Assembly: GCA_963744225.1 (NCBI GenBank)
Contig: CAVUSV010000003.1
Coordinates: forward strand, 124,001-188,000
Direction: 5' to 3'
DNA: 64,000 bases
From: Bog-473 sp963744225
GTDB taxonomy: Bacteria; Actinomycetota; Acidimicrobiia; Acidimicrobiales; RAAP-2
The notes below the pieces were generated by a model. The model was not told the origin of the DNA and made no database searches. It worked only from the letters and a program-made list of their open reading frames with translations. Positions 8,352 through 17,359 of this stretch are shown in pieces (position 1 is the stretch's first letter; each line of letters starts with the position of its first letter). Both the position numbers and the translations under genes were made by a program.

Positions 8352-8726
8352 GTGGCAGTAGCCGCAAAAAGAAGGGCCCCGGCCAAAAAGGCCGCAAAAA
8401 AGCGGGCCCCCGCAAAGAAAGCAGTCAAGCGCGCCACGGCCAAGAAGGCCGTCAAGCGGGCTCCGGCTCGGAAGTCCGTGAAGCGGGCCCCCGCCAAGAA
8501 GGCCGCGAAGCGGTCTCCGGCGCGGAAGGCCACGAAGAAGCGGGCTACCAAGAAGAGGGCTCCGGCGTGCAAGACGGCGAAGAAGCGGGCTCCCGCCAAG
8601 AAGGCGGTCAAGCGGGCTCCGGCTCGCAAGGCCACCAAGAAGCGGGCTCCGGCGAAGAAGGCCACCAAGAAGCGCGGGCCCGCCAAGAAGCGTGCGTCGG
8701 CACGCAAGGCGACGAAGCGGCGCTAA
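8352..8726 (+). CDS. Histone H1-like lysine/alanine-repeat DNA-binding protein
   Basis: A 124-residue protein made almost entirely of KRAPAKKA-type repeats, with a Lys/Arg/Ala/Pro composition like the C-terminal tail of histone H1 and the basic tails of actinobacterial HU proteins. It has no globular domain; a single cysteine interrupts the pattern. It should be cytoplasmic, intrinsically disordered and bind DNA or RNA electrostatically, helping nucleoid compaction. Start is GTG at 8352, supported by TAGGGAGGTG at 8337-8346. The repeats are near-identical at DNA level and so prone to expansion or contraction. It stands alone between the mobilisation genes and cofC and is followed by a strong hairpin. 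Similar Lys/Ala tails occur in the NYN/S1 protein at 28890-30291. Confidence 0.75.
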   Translation: MAVAAKRRAPAKKAAKKRAPAKKAVKRATAKKAVKRAPARKSVKRAPAKKAAKRSPARKATKKRATKKRAPACKTAKKRAPAKKAVKRAPARKATKKRAPAKKATKKRGPAKKRASARKATKRR

Positions 8727-8757
8727 AGGCTGCTGCGTTCCAAGCGAACGAGCGAGA

Positions 8758-8779
8758 CCGGGGGCCTTCGGGCCCCCGG
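8758..8779. terminator. Bidirectional terminator-type hairpin
   Basis: A perfect 9-bp stem CCGGGGGCC/GGCCCCCGG with a TTCG tetraloop lies between the convergent ends of the H1-like gene (stop 8726) and cofC (stop 8799). There is no T-run on either side, as is common in high-GC actinobacteria. Position and strength support transcription termination from both sides. Confidence 0.7.
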
Positions 8780-8798
8780 CTCCGCGCCCGGTGGTCGC

Positions 8799-9431
8799 TC
8801 AGGGCGGCTCGCTGAGCTGGCCGAGCTCGACGACGTCGGCCGGCAAGTCGACGTCGTAGGCGAGGTCTGGATCCCGCAGAACTCGTACGGGGAGGCCGAG
8901 CCGCGTGGCCTCGGCTCTGTGGGCGCGGAAGGAGCCACGGCCGTAGGCGAAGCGGAAGTCATGCCCAACTGGCAGCCGCAGCACATTGGTGCCGTCGTCG
9001 CGTCGGTCGGGGACGAGCGTGACGCCGTCGAAGCGATCCAAGGTCCCCAACCCGCGCGCCCGCGGGAGGTCACCGTGGGCGATGGTCACCCAGAGGGCGC
9101 CGGCGCGGGCCAGGCGATCGACGCCCGCCCGCACGGCCCCGTTGAGACCCTGTCCCGGCTCCCACATGACGGCGGCCCCCAGGTCCTCCGCCCAGCGGGC
9201 TACGTCCTCGTCGTCACACACGACGGACACAGGCAGCGGTCGGCAGGCCGAGACCACGTGCGACGCCATGGCGCGAACGAGCCGCACGCGCGCAGGACCC
9301 GCCATGGTGGATTCCAGGCGCCTCTTGGCCTGGTGAAACGCCTTGACCGGGATCAGGACCACCTCAGGCCCCAGCGGGGCGTCCACCGGCTGGGGCGCAT
9401 CCTGCGCTGCCGGCACGGTGGCCCTCGACAC
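8799..9431 (-). CDS. cofC: Guanylyltransferase CofC (coenzyme F420 biosynthesis)
   Basis: Nucleotidyltransferase that activates 2-phospholactate (or phosphoenolpyruvate in mycobacteria) with GTP, the step before CofD in F420 synthesis. Family signs are VVLIPVKAFHQAKRRLES at the N-terminus (the LPxKxxxxAKxRL nucleotide-binding stretch), VVCDDEDVARWAEDLGA, WVTIAHGDLPRA, the DDGTNVL loop and SFRAHRAEA near the end. At 210 residues it has normal length. GTG start at 9431; the first 20 residues (Ala/Pro-rich) are probably a disordered lead. It is divergent from gpsA with 59 bases between starts, a neighbour pair I associate with Acidimicrobiia-type genomes. Its presence agrees with the F420-type oxidoreductase at 4566-4982. 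Confidence 0.88.
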   Translation of the reverse strand: MSRATVPAAQDAPQPVDAPLGPEVVLIPVKAFHQAKRRLESTMAGPARVRLVRAMASHVVSACRPLPVSVVCDDEDVARWAEDLGAAVMWEPGQGLNGAVRAGVDRLARAGALWVTIAHGDLPRARGLGTLDRFDGVTLVPDRRDDGTNVLRLPVGHDFRFAYGRGSFRAHRAEATRLGLPVRVLRDPDLAYDVDLPADVVELGQLSEPP

Positions 9432-9490
9432 TGGGCCAGTGTACGGGTGAACGCGGATGCGGTTGCGGGGTCGCCGTAGTCTCTTGTGGA

Positions 9491-10514
9491 ATGAATGAGC
9501 GGGTAGTCGTCGTCGGTGCGGGGTCCTGGGGCACGGCCGTGGCGAGCATCGTGGGTGCCACGAATCCCGCCGTCACTTTGGGTGCGCTCGGAGGACCTCG
9601 CCGCCACGATGCGCGAGACACGTGAGAACGAGAGGTACCTCCCGGGCGTCCGTATTCCCGACGGTCTGCTCGTGACGTCCTCGCTCGCTGAGGCGCTCCG
9701 GGACGCGTGGATCGTGTTCATGGCGGTACCGTCGCATGGTTTCCGAGACGTCCTCATAAGCGCGCAGTCACTGGTGGGCGGCATTGAGGCCGTGGTGAGC
9801 CTGGCGAAGGGGATTGAGATCGGCACCAACTTGCGGATGTCGCAGGTGGTGGCCGAGGTGCTGCCCGGTATCCCGGCCGGAGTGCTCACCGGCCCCAACC
9901 TCGCCCGCGAAGTGGCACAGGGTCATCCTGCGGCCTGTGTGGTGGCGCTGCCGGACGAGTCGCTTTCCCGTCGCGTCCAGTCGCTGGTGCACACCCGCAC
10001 GTTCCGCACCTACATGGGCACCGACGTGGTGGGCTGCGAGATCGCCGGTGCCACCAAGAATGTGATGGCCATCGCCGCGGGGATCGGCGACGGGCTGGGG
10101 CTCGGGGACAACACCCGAGCAGTGCTCATCACCCGCGGCCTGGCCGAGCTGGGTCGCCTGGGCGTGGCCCTGGGCGGAAAAGTGCTCACCTTCGGCGGCC
10201 TGGCCGGCGTCGGCGACCTCGTGGCGACGTGCGCCAGCCCCCAGAGCAGGAACCGGACCGTAGGATTCGCGCTCGGCCAGGGTCAGTCGCTCGAGGACAT
10301 CGTCGGCGGCATGCACATGGTGGCCGAGGGCATCAAGAGCGCCGGGCCCTTGGTGGGGCTCGCCCGCGCCCATGGCGTCGAGATGCCCATCGCCGAGCAG
10401 GTCCAGGCGATCGTCGAGGGTCGTTGCTCGCCTGCCGACGCACTGATGAACCTGATGAAGCGTCCCTCCCGACCGGAATGGGACGAGACACTGCTGCGGG
10501 GGCTTCCGGCATGA
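9491..10514 (+). CDS. gpsA: Glycerol-3-phosphate dehydrogenase GpsA (one frame break)
   Basis: NAD(P)-dependent enzyme reducing dihydroxyacetone phosphate to sn-glycerol 3-phosphate for phospholipid synthesis. The N-terminal Rossmann motif VVVVGAGSWGTAVAS is read from the ATG at 9491, whereas LWVRSEDLAATM and the rest (AVPSHGF, SLAKGIE, GPNLAREVA, GATKNVMAIAAG with the catalytic Lys, GVGDLVATC) are in the next frame. The break lies near 9565-9575. Removing one base, most simply the G in GCC(G)TCACTT, joins NPA to SLWVR and gives 340 residues, normal for GpsA. As the enzyme is normally essential, I suspect a sequencing insertion. The stop overlaps the ATG of the cyclase gene (ATGA), so the two are coupled. 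Confidence 0.88.
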
Positions 10515-11804
10515 GCGGGCTTTTCAGCAGCTACGACAGCTTGCCCGACGATGACGACGAGGCTCGCCGGGAGGCGGCGTTGGGCCATGTGAGGGAGATC
10601 CTTCTGATGCACGGGGCCAGCGAGGAGGAAATCGACCGCGCCGTGGCCGATGGCGTCATCGACCTCTTCGTCGCCGAACGTTTGCTGATCCCGTCGCGCC
10701 GGCGGTACACGCGGGTCGAGGTGGCCGAGCTGACGGGTGTTCCCGTCGACAAGCTCGAGCGATTTTGGCGGGCGCTCGGATTCCCCGGCGTGGACGACGA
10801 TGACAAGGCCTTCACCGATCTCGATCTCGAGGCGGTGCGGCTCTTCCAAGGCCTTCAGGCGCTCGGCGCCGCGGACTTCGATACGGCGGTGCAAATGGCC
10901 CGCGTCGATCGGGTCGTCCATGGCCCGGATCGCCGAGGCGGAGCTCGTGCCCGGCGACATGGTCACTGCCGAGGTCGACCCGGTCCTCTCAGCCGAGGCA
11001 TTCGCCAGCGTGGCGGACGTGACCATCCCGGCCATGGCCAAGCTCTTGGAGTTCGTGTGGCGGCGCCAGATTGCGGCGGGGATCCAGCGCAGCATGGTGC
11101 TGCGGAGTCACGGCCTCGCTCCCGGGCAGAGCCCGGTGCTCGCTGTGGGGTTCGCCGACATGGTGGGCTTCACGCTTTTGAGCCAGCACCTGAGCGACGG
11201 GGAGCTGGCGACGGTCGTCCGGCGCTTCGAGGAGCTTTCCCACGACATCGTCACCCGCGCCCGCGGCCGTGTGGTCAAGATGATCGGCGACGAGGTCATG
11301 TTCGTGGTGGACACCGTCGCCGACGCGGCGCGTATCGGGCTTGACCTGGCCGACGCCTATGCCGACGACGACCTCCTGTCCGACGTCCGGGTCGGGCTGG
11401 CCTGCGGCCCGGTGCTCCTCCGTGACGGCGACTACTTCGGCCCCACGGTCAACGTGGCCCACCGGATCGTGAATATCGCCAATCCCGGCACGGTTCTCAT
11501 GTCCGACGAGTTCCGTGCTGCCCTGATGGAAGAGGCGCCGGGCGAATTCACTGCGCAGGCGCTCCGGCCTCGGCTGCTCAAGGATCTCGGCCGTGTCCAG
11601 CTGTGGTGGTGTGGCCGACCCGGTCACGAGGCCGACGGCGCGGGCGCCGCAGCCGACCGCCGGCGTAACGTGCGCTGGGAGCGTCTCTCTGAGGTCCTCC
11701 GCGACCTGGAGGAGTTGCGCGGCGTGGGCGAGCGACTGCTCACCTCCAACCGAGGCGGATCAGCCGTCGCGCAACCGAGCGGTGGCGATGCCGAAGGGGC
11801 GTAG
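10511..11804 (+). CDS. Class III adenylate cyclase with Rv1264-like N-terminal domain (one frame break)
   Basis: Class III nucleotide cyclase making cAMP. The N-terminal 130 residues (HVREILLMHGASEEEIDRAV, then YTRVEVAELTGVP...LERFWRALGF) resemble the regulatory domain of the mycobacterial pH-sensing cyclase Rv1264. The catalytic domain has the metal Asp pair (FADMVGFT and GDEVMF), the adenine-selecting Lys and Asp (VVKMIGDE and DYFGPTVNVA) and the transition-state Asn/Arg (NVAHRI), so adenylate is the likely product. The first part is in one frame up to about 10907 and the rest one base further on; removing a G around 10907 yields MARVIGSSMARIAEAE and 430 residues. The start overlaps the gpsA stop. 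The end overlaps the convergent mannosidase gene by 45 bases. Confidence 0.85.
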
Positions 11805-14417
11805 CTCGAAGGAACCCTCGAAGGGCTGCCGCGGATAGCCGCGCAGGTCGACGAGCCAACCGGAGCGCCCGGGGAGGGAGACGACGGCCGCCTGGGCGGT
11901 GGGGTTGAAGACACGGGCCTCGAGTACCCCGCCGACGCGACGGAGCGCGCTGACCTCTGCCCCGTGGATCGTCAGCTCGCTGCCAGATGGCGACCGGGTG
12001 CCGCCGCCCAGGCTGGGGACCGGCTCGAGCGGGAGCAGGACGTCATCGGCCAGGCGGTAGGGGTCCTCGCAGTCGAGGGCGAGCGCGTACCGCAAGCTGA
12101 CGCGCTTCCCGCGCATCTGCAGTCCCTCCACCGGCGTGATCGGGCCCGCCGGGAACGGCCGGTACGCCATCCCGAGGCGCGACAACATCCCCGTCGACCG
12201 CAGGACGGTGAGCGCCAACGTGTGGGCGACATCGCCGTCCACGTCGACGAGTTCGTACTCGCAGACACCCTCGTGGGCCACGGTCAGGCGCCCGGCCGTC
12301 ACGAACCGATGGGACGGCGCCGTGGGGAGGCCGAACTCGTCGGCCCGTCCCTCTGCGGTCAGGGGGCGGGTGACGATGGTGAACGCACTCTCGGCGTGGG
12401 AGTCGCGGGCGGGCTCGGGCAGGGGGAGGTGGACGCGCAGGCGGTGGTCCCCACTGGGGTTGACGAAGGTCGTCGTGACCCGTACCACGGGGTCGTCCGC
12501 GCGTACCTCCACATCGGTGTCCACGTCGACCCGGTGCTCGCCCACCCGTGCCTGCGAGGAGCCCTCGACGTGATCGGCCCAGGTGTAGGTGGCCGTGACG
12601 CGTACCCGGGCGCGCACCGGGCCCCGCTCGTCGACCCGCAGGGTGACCGACTCGGGCGAGTCGACGACGGAGTCCTGTCGGGGTGGGGAGTAATTGTACG
12701 AGTCCCCGAGGTCGCCACCGTCGACCAGGCGGCCGTACCCGGGGACGCCGTTCAGCGAGAACGTCCCGCTGGCAGGGTCGATCTCGACCCGCACGAGCCC
12801 GTTGGCGAGCACCACCGAGCGCTCGGCGTCGGCCACCTCGACTGGATGTGCGAGCGGTGCGGCCTCGAAGGCGCACCATCCGTAGCCCGGGACCTCCGCG
12901 CACCGCGCGGCGATCTTCCGAGTCGATGGCTGATCCATGGCCACGCGCACGACGGCGTCGGGTCGCGCGCCGAGCCGCGTGTAGACGTCCTGTTTGGCCT
13001 CCGCGATGGCCACCCCGGGCTTCTCCTCGGTGCCGATGGAGAGGGTGACGTCGATCCCCTCCTCGGTGTCGTCGATTCGGATGTCGTGCACCCAGGCGTC
13101 GTCGCTGATCCGCGGCCCCTGCAGCATGCCGAGGACGGTGCGCACCGTGTCGGCGTCGAGCACCATCGATCCCGGCAAACCGGACCGTTCCGAGAGCACC
13201 TGCACGTTCGCAGCTGCCGGGCCGTCTGCCGGGACGACCAATTCGACGAGGCCTGACCGGGTCCGAGCAGACGGGTTGAGCACGGAGGGGCCGGGTTCGG
13301 CCAGCGACCGCGCGAAGGATTTCACGGCGCGGTCGGCCAGCCCGGCGGCGATGGCTCGCGCCTCCGCGTAGCGGTGCAACACAGCATCGACGACGTCGTC
13401 GACGGAACAGGCACAAATGGAGTCGTGGGCGGAGTTGCGCACCATCTCCAGCCAGGCCAGGTCGAGCAACCGGCCCGGGTACTGCGCGGGCTCTTGGAAG
13501 AGCGCCGCCAGGGGCTCGGCGCGCCGCTCCAGCTCTCGTTCGGCTCGTGCTCCCTGGCGCTTCACGTCGACACGGTTCGATGTGACACCCATGAGCATGT
13601 TCGCGCGGGCGCCTGAGCGAAGCTCGCCCTGCACGCGCGTGAGCCCGTCCGTTCTGGCGCCGGACAGGTAGCGGGGGAACGAGGTCACCTCGAAGACGAA
13701 CTCGTCTTGCAGGTCGTTGGCCTCCGCGACGACGCGCCCGAGCCAGGGTTGGGGCATGAGATGGTCCGAGCCGTTCATGCAGAGCAGGTCGTCGATCAGG
13801 AACTCGGCGACCTCCGCCACGTTGTCGCGGGTGCGCCGGACCAGCGCCTTGGCGTCATCGGGGAGCGCGGCGCCGTTGCCGTAGCCGACCGGGAGGTACT
13901 CGGCCCGGACGGACGAGCCATCGGGCGCCTCCCACACGAAGGCATTCTTCGTCACCTGTGACGGCACGCCGCGCCACACGACGGCGTCGGTGAAGCCGGC
14001 GAGGCGCAGGATCTGGGGCATCTGGGCGATGTGGCCGAACATGTCAGGCAAATAGCCAAGCTCCATCACGCCCCCGAACGCGGCCCCGCGCGCGATGCCC
14101 ATCTGGAGGTTGCGCACGATGGTCTCGCCCGAGGACAGGAACTCGTCCATGAGGATGTACCACGGCCCCATGCTCAGCCGGCCGGCCGCGGCAAGCGCCC
14201 GAAGCCGCTCCTCGGCCTCCGGTCGCACCTCGAGATAGTCGTCGACCACCGCCATCTGCCCATCGAGCATGAAGTGGGGATAACTGGCATCGCGCTCGAG
14301 GAGCGGGATCAACGTGTCGATCAGTTCCACGAGGGCGATGCGGAAGTCCTGGTAGGACTTGTACCATTCCCGGTCCCAATGCGTGTGCGGAACGATGGCA
14401 ATCCGGCGAGCGGTCAT
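11760..14417 (-). CDS. Glycoside hydrolase family 38 alpha-mannosidase
   Basis: Large (885 residues) intact GH38 enzyme. The N-terminus MTARRIAIVPHTHWDREWYKS holds the zinc-binding His/Asp motif (HTHWD), and GYLPDMFGHIAQMPQIL carries the catalytic nucleophile region (PDMFGH); NGSDHLMPQPWL supplies another zinc ligand, as in the family. The C-terminal half is beta-rich, as expected for the GH38 central and C-terminal domains. No signal peptide, so the enzyme is probably cytoplasmic and acts on mannosyl oligosaccharides, perhaps from turnover of mannosylated glycolipids or polymers. Start: ATG at 14417, which puts HTHWD near residue 12 as in relatives; the frame is open upstream to 14564 but that stretch is Pro/Ala-rich. 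It is divergent from the acyl-CoA synthetase gene. Confidence 0.88.
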   Translation of the reverse strand: MTARRIAIVPHTHWDREWYKSYQDFRIALVELIDTLIPLLERDASYPHFMLDGQMAVVDDYLEVRPEAEERLRALAAAGRLSMGPWYILMDEFLSSGETIVRNLQMGIARGAAFGGVMELGYLPDMFGHIAQMPQILRLAGFTDAVVWRGVPSQVTKNAFVWEAPDGSSVRAEYLPVGYGNGAALPDDAKALVRRTRDNVAEVAEFLIDDLLCMNGSDHLMPQPWLGRVVAEANDLQDEFVFEVTSFPRYLSGARTDGLTRVQGELRSGARANMLMGVTSNRVDVKRQGARAERELERRAEPLAALFQEPAQYPGRLLDLAWLEMVRNSAHDSICACSVDDVVDAVLHRYAEARAIAAGLADRAVKSFARSLAEPGPSVLNPSARTRSGLVELVVPADGPAAANVQVLSERSGLPGSMVLDADTVRTVLGMLQGPRISDDAWVHDIRIDDTEEGIDVTLSIGTEEKPGVAIAEAKQDVYTRLGARPDAVVRVAMDQPSTRKIAARCAEVPGYGWCAFEAAPLAHPVEVADAERSVVLANGLVRVEIDPASGTFSLNGVPGYGRLVDGGDLGDSYNYSPPRQDSVVDSPESVTLRVDERGPVRARVRVTATYTWADHVEGSSQARVGEHRVDVDTDVEVRADDPVVRVTTTFVNPSGDHRLRVHLPLPEPARDSHAESAFTIVTRPLTAEGRADEFGLPTAPSHRFVTAGRLTVAHEGVCEYELVDVDGDVAHTLALTVLRSTGMLSRLGMAYRPFPAGPITPVEGLQMRGKRVSLRYALALDCEDPYRLADDVLLPLEPVPSLGGGTRSPSGSELTIHGAEVSALRRVGGVLEARVFNPTAQAAVVSLPGRSGWLVDLRGYPRQPFEGSFELRPFGIATARLRDG

Positions 14418-14443
14418 GACCGCCACATTATGAGCTGGCGCCG

Positions 14444-15910
14444 GTGCCCGTGAGGGCGCTCGTGCCTGCGGGAACGTGGCCGGAGGGTCCCGCCCCGGTG
14501 CCGGGGCGCACGCTCCCAGAGGTGTGGGCGGCTCGCTGGGCCGCCCGGCCGGGCGCGCCGGCACTACGAGACGGATGGGATGCGACGCGGGTGCTCGACG
14601 GCGCCGCGGTCGACGGGCACACGGCTCGGCTGGCGTCCGTCCTTGCCGCCCGCGGCGTCGCTCCGGGCGACCGGATCCTGTGGAGGGCGCGCGCCACGCT
14701 CGAGTCCGTCCAGGCTCTCCTCGCCGTCCTGCGAGCCGGCGCGGTGCTCGTGCCGCTCAGTCCCTCGGCGCGCGCCCCGGAGCTGGCCCATGTGGTCGGC
14801 GACGCGGGCCCGGCGATCGCCATCTGCGACGACGACCCCGGTGATGTGTTCGGCCCCGGCGTCACCGTGCTGCGCGTGGACCGCCTGACCCGCGAGGCCA
14901 TGGAGGCGGAGCCCGGTACAGCGCCGGAGCTGCAGCCCGGGGACGACGCGCTCATCGTGTACACGTCTGGTACGACCGGCAAACCCAAGGGCGCCGTCCA
15001 TACGCACGGGTCGCTCCTCGCTGGGGTCTCCTCGCTGCTCTCGGCTTGGGCCTGGGAACCCACCGACCGACTCGTCTTGTGTCTCCCGCTCTTCCATGTG
15101 CACGGCCTCTGCGCCGGCCTGTTCGGCACCTTGGCCGCCGGTGCGTCCGCCGCCGTCTTCGACCGCTTCGACGAGCGCGCCATCCTCGGCGCCGTTCCGG
15201 AGAGCACCCTCTTCTTCGGTGTCCCCACGATGTACCACCGTCTCGCTGCATCTGGGCGCGCGCGCGAGTTGGCCACGTTGCGTCTGTGCGTCTCGGGCTC
15301 GGCCCCGCTCGCCCCCGATCTGTGGCATCGCCTGGCCGCCGACGGCGTGCCCGTCCTCGAGCGCTACGGCATGACCGAGACGCTCCTGACGCTGTCGAAC
15401 CCCCTCACGGGCGAGCGTCGTCCCGGCTCGGTCGGCGTGCCGCTCCCCGCGGTGGACGCCGCGGTCGAGGGCGCCGACGAACACGGCGTGGGCGAGCTTC
15501 TCGTGCGCGCCGCGTCCGTGTGCCGCGGCTATTGGGGCCGCGGCTCGTCCACACAAGGTGAGTGGTTCGCCACGGGCGACCTGGTGTCGGTGTCCGGGGA
15601 CGGGTATGTCACGGTGCGCGGGCGCCGGACCGAACTGATCATCACGGGAGGCCATAACGTGTATCCCGCCGAGGTCGAAGCGGTGCTCTCCCGCCTTCCC
15701 GGCGTGCACGAAGTCGCGGTCGTCGGGGTGCCCTCGGCGGAATGGGGCGAGACCGTCGTGGCCTACGTCGTGGGCGATCCCGACCTGGCGTCGCTGCACG
15801 AACGGGCGGCTGCCGAGCTCGCGCCGTTCAAGTGCCCACGCGAGGTCCGCCTGGTCGACGCACTGCCTCGCAACGCGCTGGGCAAGGTCGTTCGGGGTGA
15901 GCTGCGCTGA
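14444..15910 (+). CDS. AMP-forming acyl-CoA synthetase, MatB/FadD36-like
   Basis: Adenylate-forming enzyme, 488 residues. Visible motifs in order: P-loop YTSGTTGKPKGAVHTH, FHVHGLCAGLFGTL, ERYGMTET (A5), TGDLVSVSGDGYVTVRGRRTE (A7/A8), GGHNVYPAEVEAVLSR, and the catalytic-lysine tail PRNALGKVVRGELR. The ERYGMTET...SNPLTGERRPGSVG stretch is like malonyl-CoA synthetases (MatB) and mycobacterial FadD36, so a short dicarboxylic or medium-chain acid is a likely substrate, but the exact acid cannot be read from the sequence. GTG start at 14444 (another GTG at 14450). Only 26 bases separate it from the divergent mannosidase start. The following GYD gene starts 56 bases downstream. Confidence 0.85.
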   Translation: MPVRALVPAGTWPEGPAPVPGRTLPEVWAARWAARPGAPALRDGWDATRVLDGAAVDGHTARLASVLAARGVAPGDRILWRARATLESVQALLAVLRAGAVLVPLSPSARAPELAHVVGDAGPAIAICDDDPGDVFGPGVTVLRVDRLTREAMEAEPGTAPELQPGDDALIVYTSGTTGKPKGAVHTHGSLLAGVSSLLSAWAWEPTDRLVLCLPLFHVHGLCAGLFGTLAAGASAAVFDRFDERAILGAVPESTLFFGVPTMYHRLAASGRARELATLRLCVSGSAPLAPDLWHRLAADGVPVLERYGMTETLLTLSNPLTGERRPGSVGVPLPAVDAAVEGADEHGVGELLVRAASVCRGYWGRGSSTQGEWFATGDLVSVSGDGYVTVRGRRTELIITGGHNVYPAEVEAVLSRLPGVHEVAVVGVPSAEWGETVVAYVVGDPDLASLHERAAAELAPFKCPREVRLVDALPRNALGKVVRGELR

Positions 15911-15966
15911 GCGCAACGTCGGCCAGGGACCATGGCGGGGCTCGCAGGCTGCGGTAGCGTGAGCGC

Positions 15967-16266
15967 ATGGCGACGTTCCTCATGCTTTCCACGGTGGGGC
16001 CCGACGGGGCTGCAACGCTCACCGAAAACCCTGACCGGCTCAAAGCCGTCAACGCGGAAGTCGAGGCCATGGGGGTACGGGTGGTTGCGCAATGGGCGCT
16101 GCTGGGCCAGTTCGACTTTTGCACGGTTCTGGACGCACCAGACGAGACCACCATGGCCCGCGTGGCACTGGTCCTGGGGTCCCGGGGGACGCTCAAGACG
16201 CTGACGCTCTCGGCCATCCCGATCGACAATTACATCGACGACGTGCTGAAGGCCGGAAAGGGCTGA
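15967..16266 (+). CDS. GYD-domain protein
   Basis: A 99-residue protein of the GYD family (ferredoxin-like alpha-beta fold), recognised from MATFLMLSTVGPDG at the start, NAEVEAMGVRVVAQWALLGQFDF in the middle and LVLGSRGTLKTLTLSAIP near the end. The biochemical role of the family is unknown; members are small cytoplasmic proteins often next to metabolic genes. It probably shares a transcript with the acyl-CoA synthetase upstream. It converges on the 79-residue gene on the other strand, 4 bases apart. Confidence 0.75.
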   Translation: MATFLMLSTVGPDGAATLTENPDRLKAVNAEVEAMGVRVVAQWALLGQFDFCTVLDAPDETTMARVALVLGSRGTLKTLTLSAIPIDNYIDDVLKAGKG

Positions 16267-16270
16267 GGCC

Positions 16271-16510
16271 TCAGTGCCACCAGAAGCCCTGGCGCGTCCG
16301 CTCCCGGCGGACGTCGTCCCGGGAGAAGAGCTCGCCCAAGGTGCTCCCGTCAGACATGCGACGGATGCGGTACCCCGCGTCGGTCACTTCGGCGACCTCA
16401 AAGCCGCGTACCCAGGTCCCCTGGTAGCGGTTTCGAACGTCCACCTTGGTGCCCGGGCTGAGCGGAGACCGCGCGTTCGGGTCTCCTGTGTCCCCCCCGT
16501 CGTCACTCAC
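16271..16510 (-). CDS. Small hypothetical protein with a KOW/Tudor-like beta pattern
   Basis: Seventy-nine residues from a GTG at 16510 (VSDDGGDTGD). After an acidic, probably disordered head it has a compact segment, SPGTKVDVRNRYQGTWVRGFEVAEV, followed by DAGYRIRRMSDGSTLGELFSRDDVR. The pattern (basic turn, YxGTWVxGFEVAEV, YRIRRMSDGS, then a Phe with the acidic pair) looks like a small SH3/Tudor barrel; the fold is my inference. The same frame is open far upstream to 17155 but there it only shadows rnhB. I know no function. Divergent from rnhB with about 36 bases between starts. Confidence 0.55.
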   Translation of the reverse strand: MSDDGGDTGDPNARSPLSPGTKVDVRNRYQGTWVRGFEVAEVTDAGYRIRRMSDGSTLGELFSRDDVRRERTRQGFWWH

Positions 16511-16546
16511 GCCCCCATCGTATGAGACGCGCCCGTTGGTGACCCT

Positions 16547-17359
16547 TTGACCGTGTGTTCGCCCGACCTCAAGCAGGAGCGCCGCCTGCGCTCCCAGGGC
16601 CACGACTCTGTTGCCGGGCTCGACGAGGTGGGGCGCGGTTCGTGGGCGGGGCCGCTGACCGTCGGCGTCGCCATCGTCCGTCCCCGGGTGCAGCTGCGAT
16701 CCATGCCGTCGTGGCTGCGGGACTCCAAGATGCTGAGCGAGTCCCGCCGGGAGGAGATCTTCGACGCGGTCGGCGCGTGGTGTGCCGGGTGGTCGGTTGG
16801 GCACGCGACCTCGGCCGAATGCGACGCGTGGGGCATGACCGAGGCCCTGCGGGTGGCGGCGCGCCGTGCACTCGCTGGCTTGGGGGAGCTTCCCGACGCG
16901 CTCCTGGTCGACGGTCCTGTCGACCTCCTGCGCCATCCCCGCGATCCGTTCCCGGGTCTGGTGCAACCCATCGTCGACGGGGACGCCAAGTGCGCCTCGG
17001 TCGCGGCGGCGTCCGTCCTGGCCAAGGTCGTACGGGACCGCCTCATGCGGCAGGAGGCAGAGCACTTCCCGGCCTACGGGTTCGAGCGGAACAAGGGCTA
17101 CCCCTCGCCCGTGCACCAGACGGCGCTGCGCGGATACGGGCCCTGCGCCATCCACCGGCGCAGCTGGGCCTTCGTCCGCGACCTGCCGTGGTGCGGGCAG
17201 CCGTGGGACGGGTGCCGCTCAGACGACGGCGGTGACCTCGGCGAAGTGGCAGGCGACCGGGTGGCCCTGGCCCCGGTCGACCAGCGCGGGCTCCTCTCTG
17301 GCGCAGATCTCCTGGGCCTTCCAGCAGCGGGTGCGGAAGCGACAGCCGGAGGGCGGTGA
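16547..17359 (+). CDS. rnhB: Ribonuclease HII
   Basis: Endonuclease that cuts 5' of ribonucleotides embedded in duplex DNA. Seen: GLDEVGRGSWAGPLTVG (first two acidic ligands, DE), DSKMLSESRREEIF, the central LLVDGPVD (third Asp), DGDAKCASVAAASVLAKVVRD (fourth Asp and helix) and ERNKGYPSPVHQTAL...HRRSWAFV. These cover the full RNase HII domain (about 205 residues). The remaining 50 residues, after CGQPWDG, are low in structure and overlap the convergent ABC-ATPase gene by 141 bases, so the natural C-terminus is probably nearer 17220. The start is TTG at 16547 (or GTG at 16553). Confidence 0.85.
   Translation: MTVCSPDLKQERRLRSQGHDSVAGLDEVGRGSWAGPLTVGVAIVRPRVQLRSMPSWLRDSKMLSESRREEIFDAVGAWCAGWSVGHATSAECDAWGMTEALRVAARRALAGLGELPDALLVDGPVDLLRHPRDPFPGLVQPIVDGDAKCASVAAASVLAKVVRDRLMRQEAEHFPAYGFERNKGYPSPVHQTALRGYGPCAIHRRSWAFVRDLPWCGQPWDGCRSDDGGDLGEVAGDRVALAPVDQRGLLSGADLLGLPAAGAEATAGGR

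Noticed and set aside
11964..13256. 430-codon plus-strand frame
   Set aside because: Antisense shadow of the intact GH38 mannosidase, which has clear catalytic motifs.
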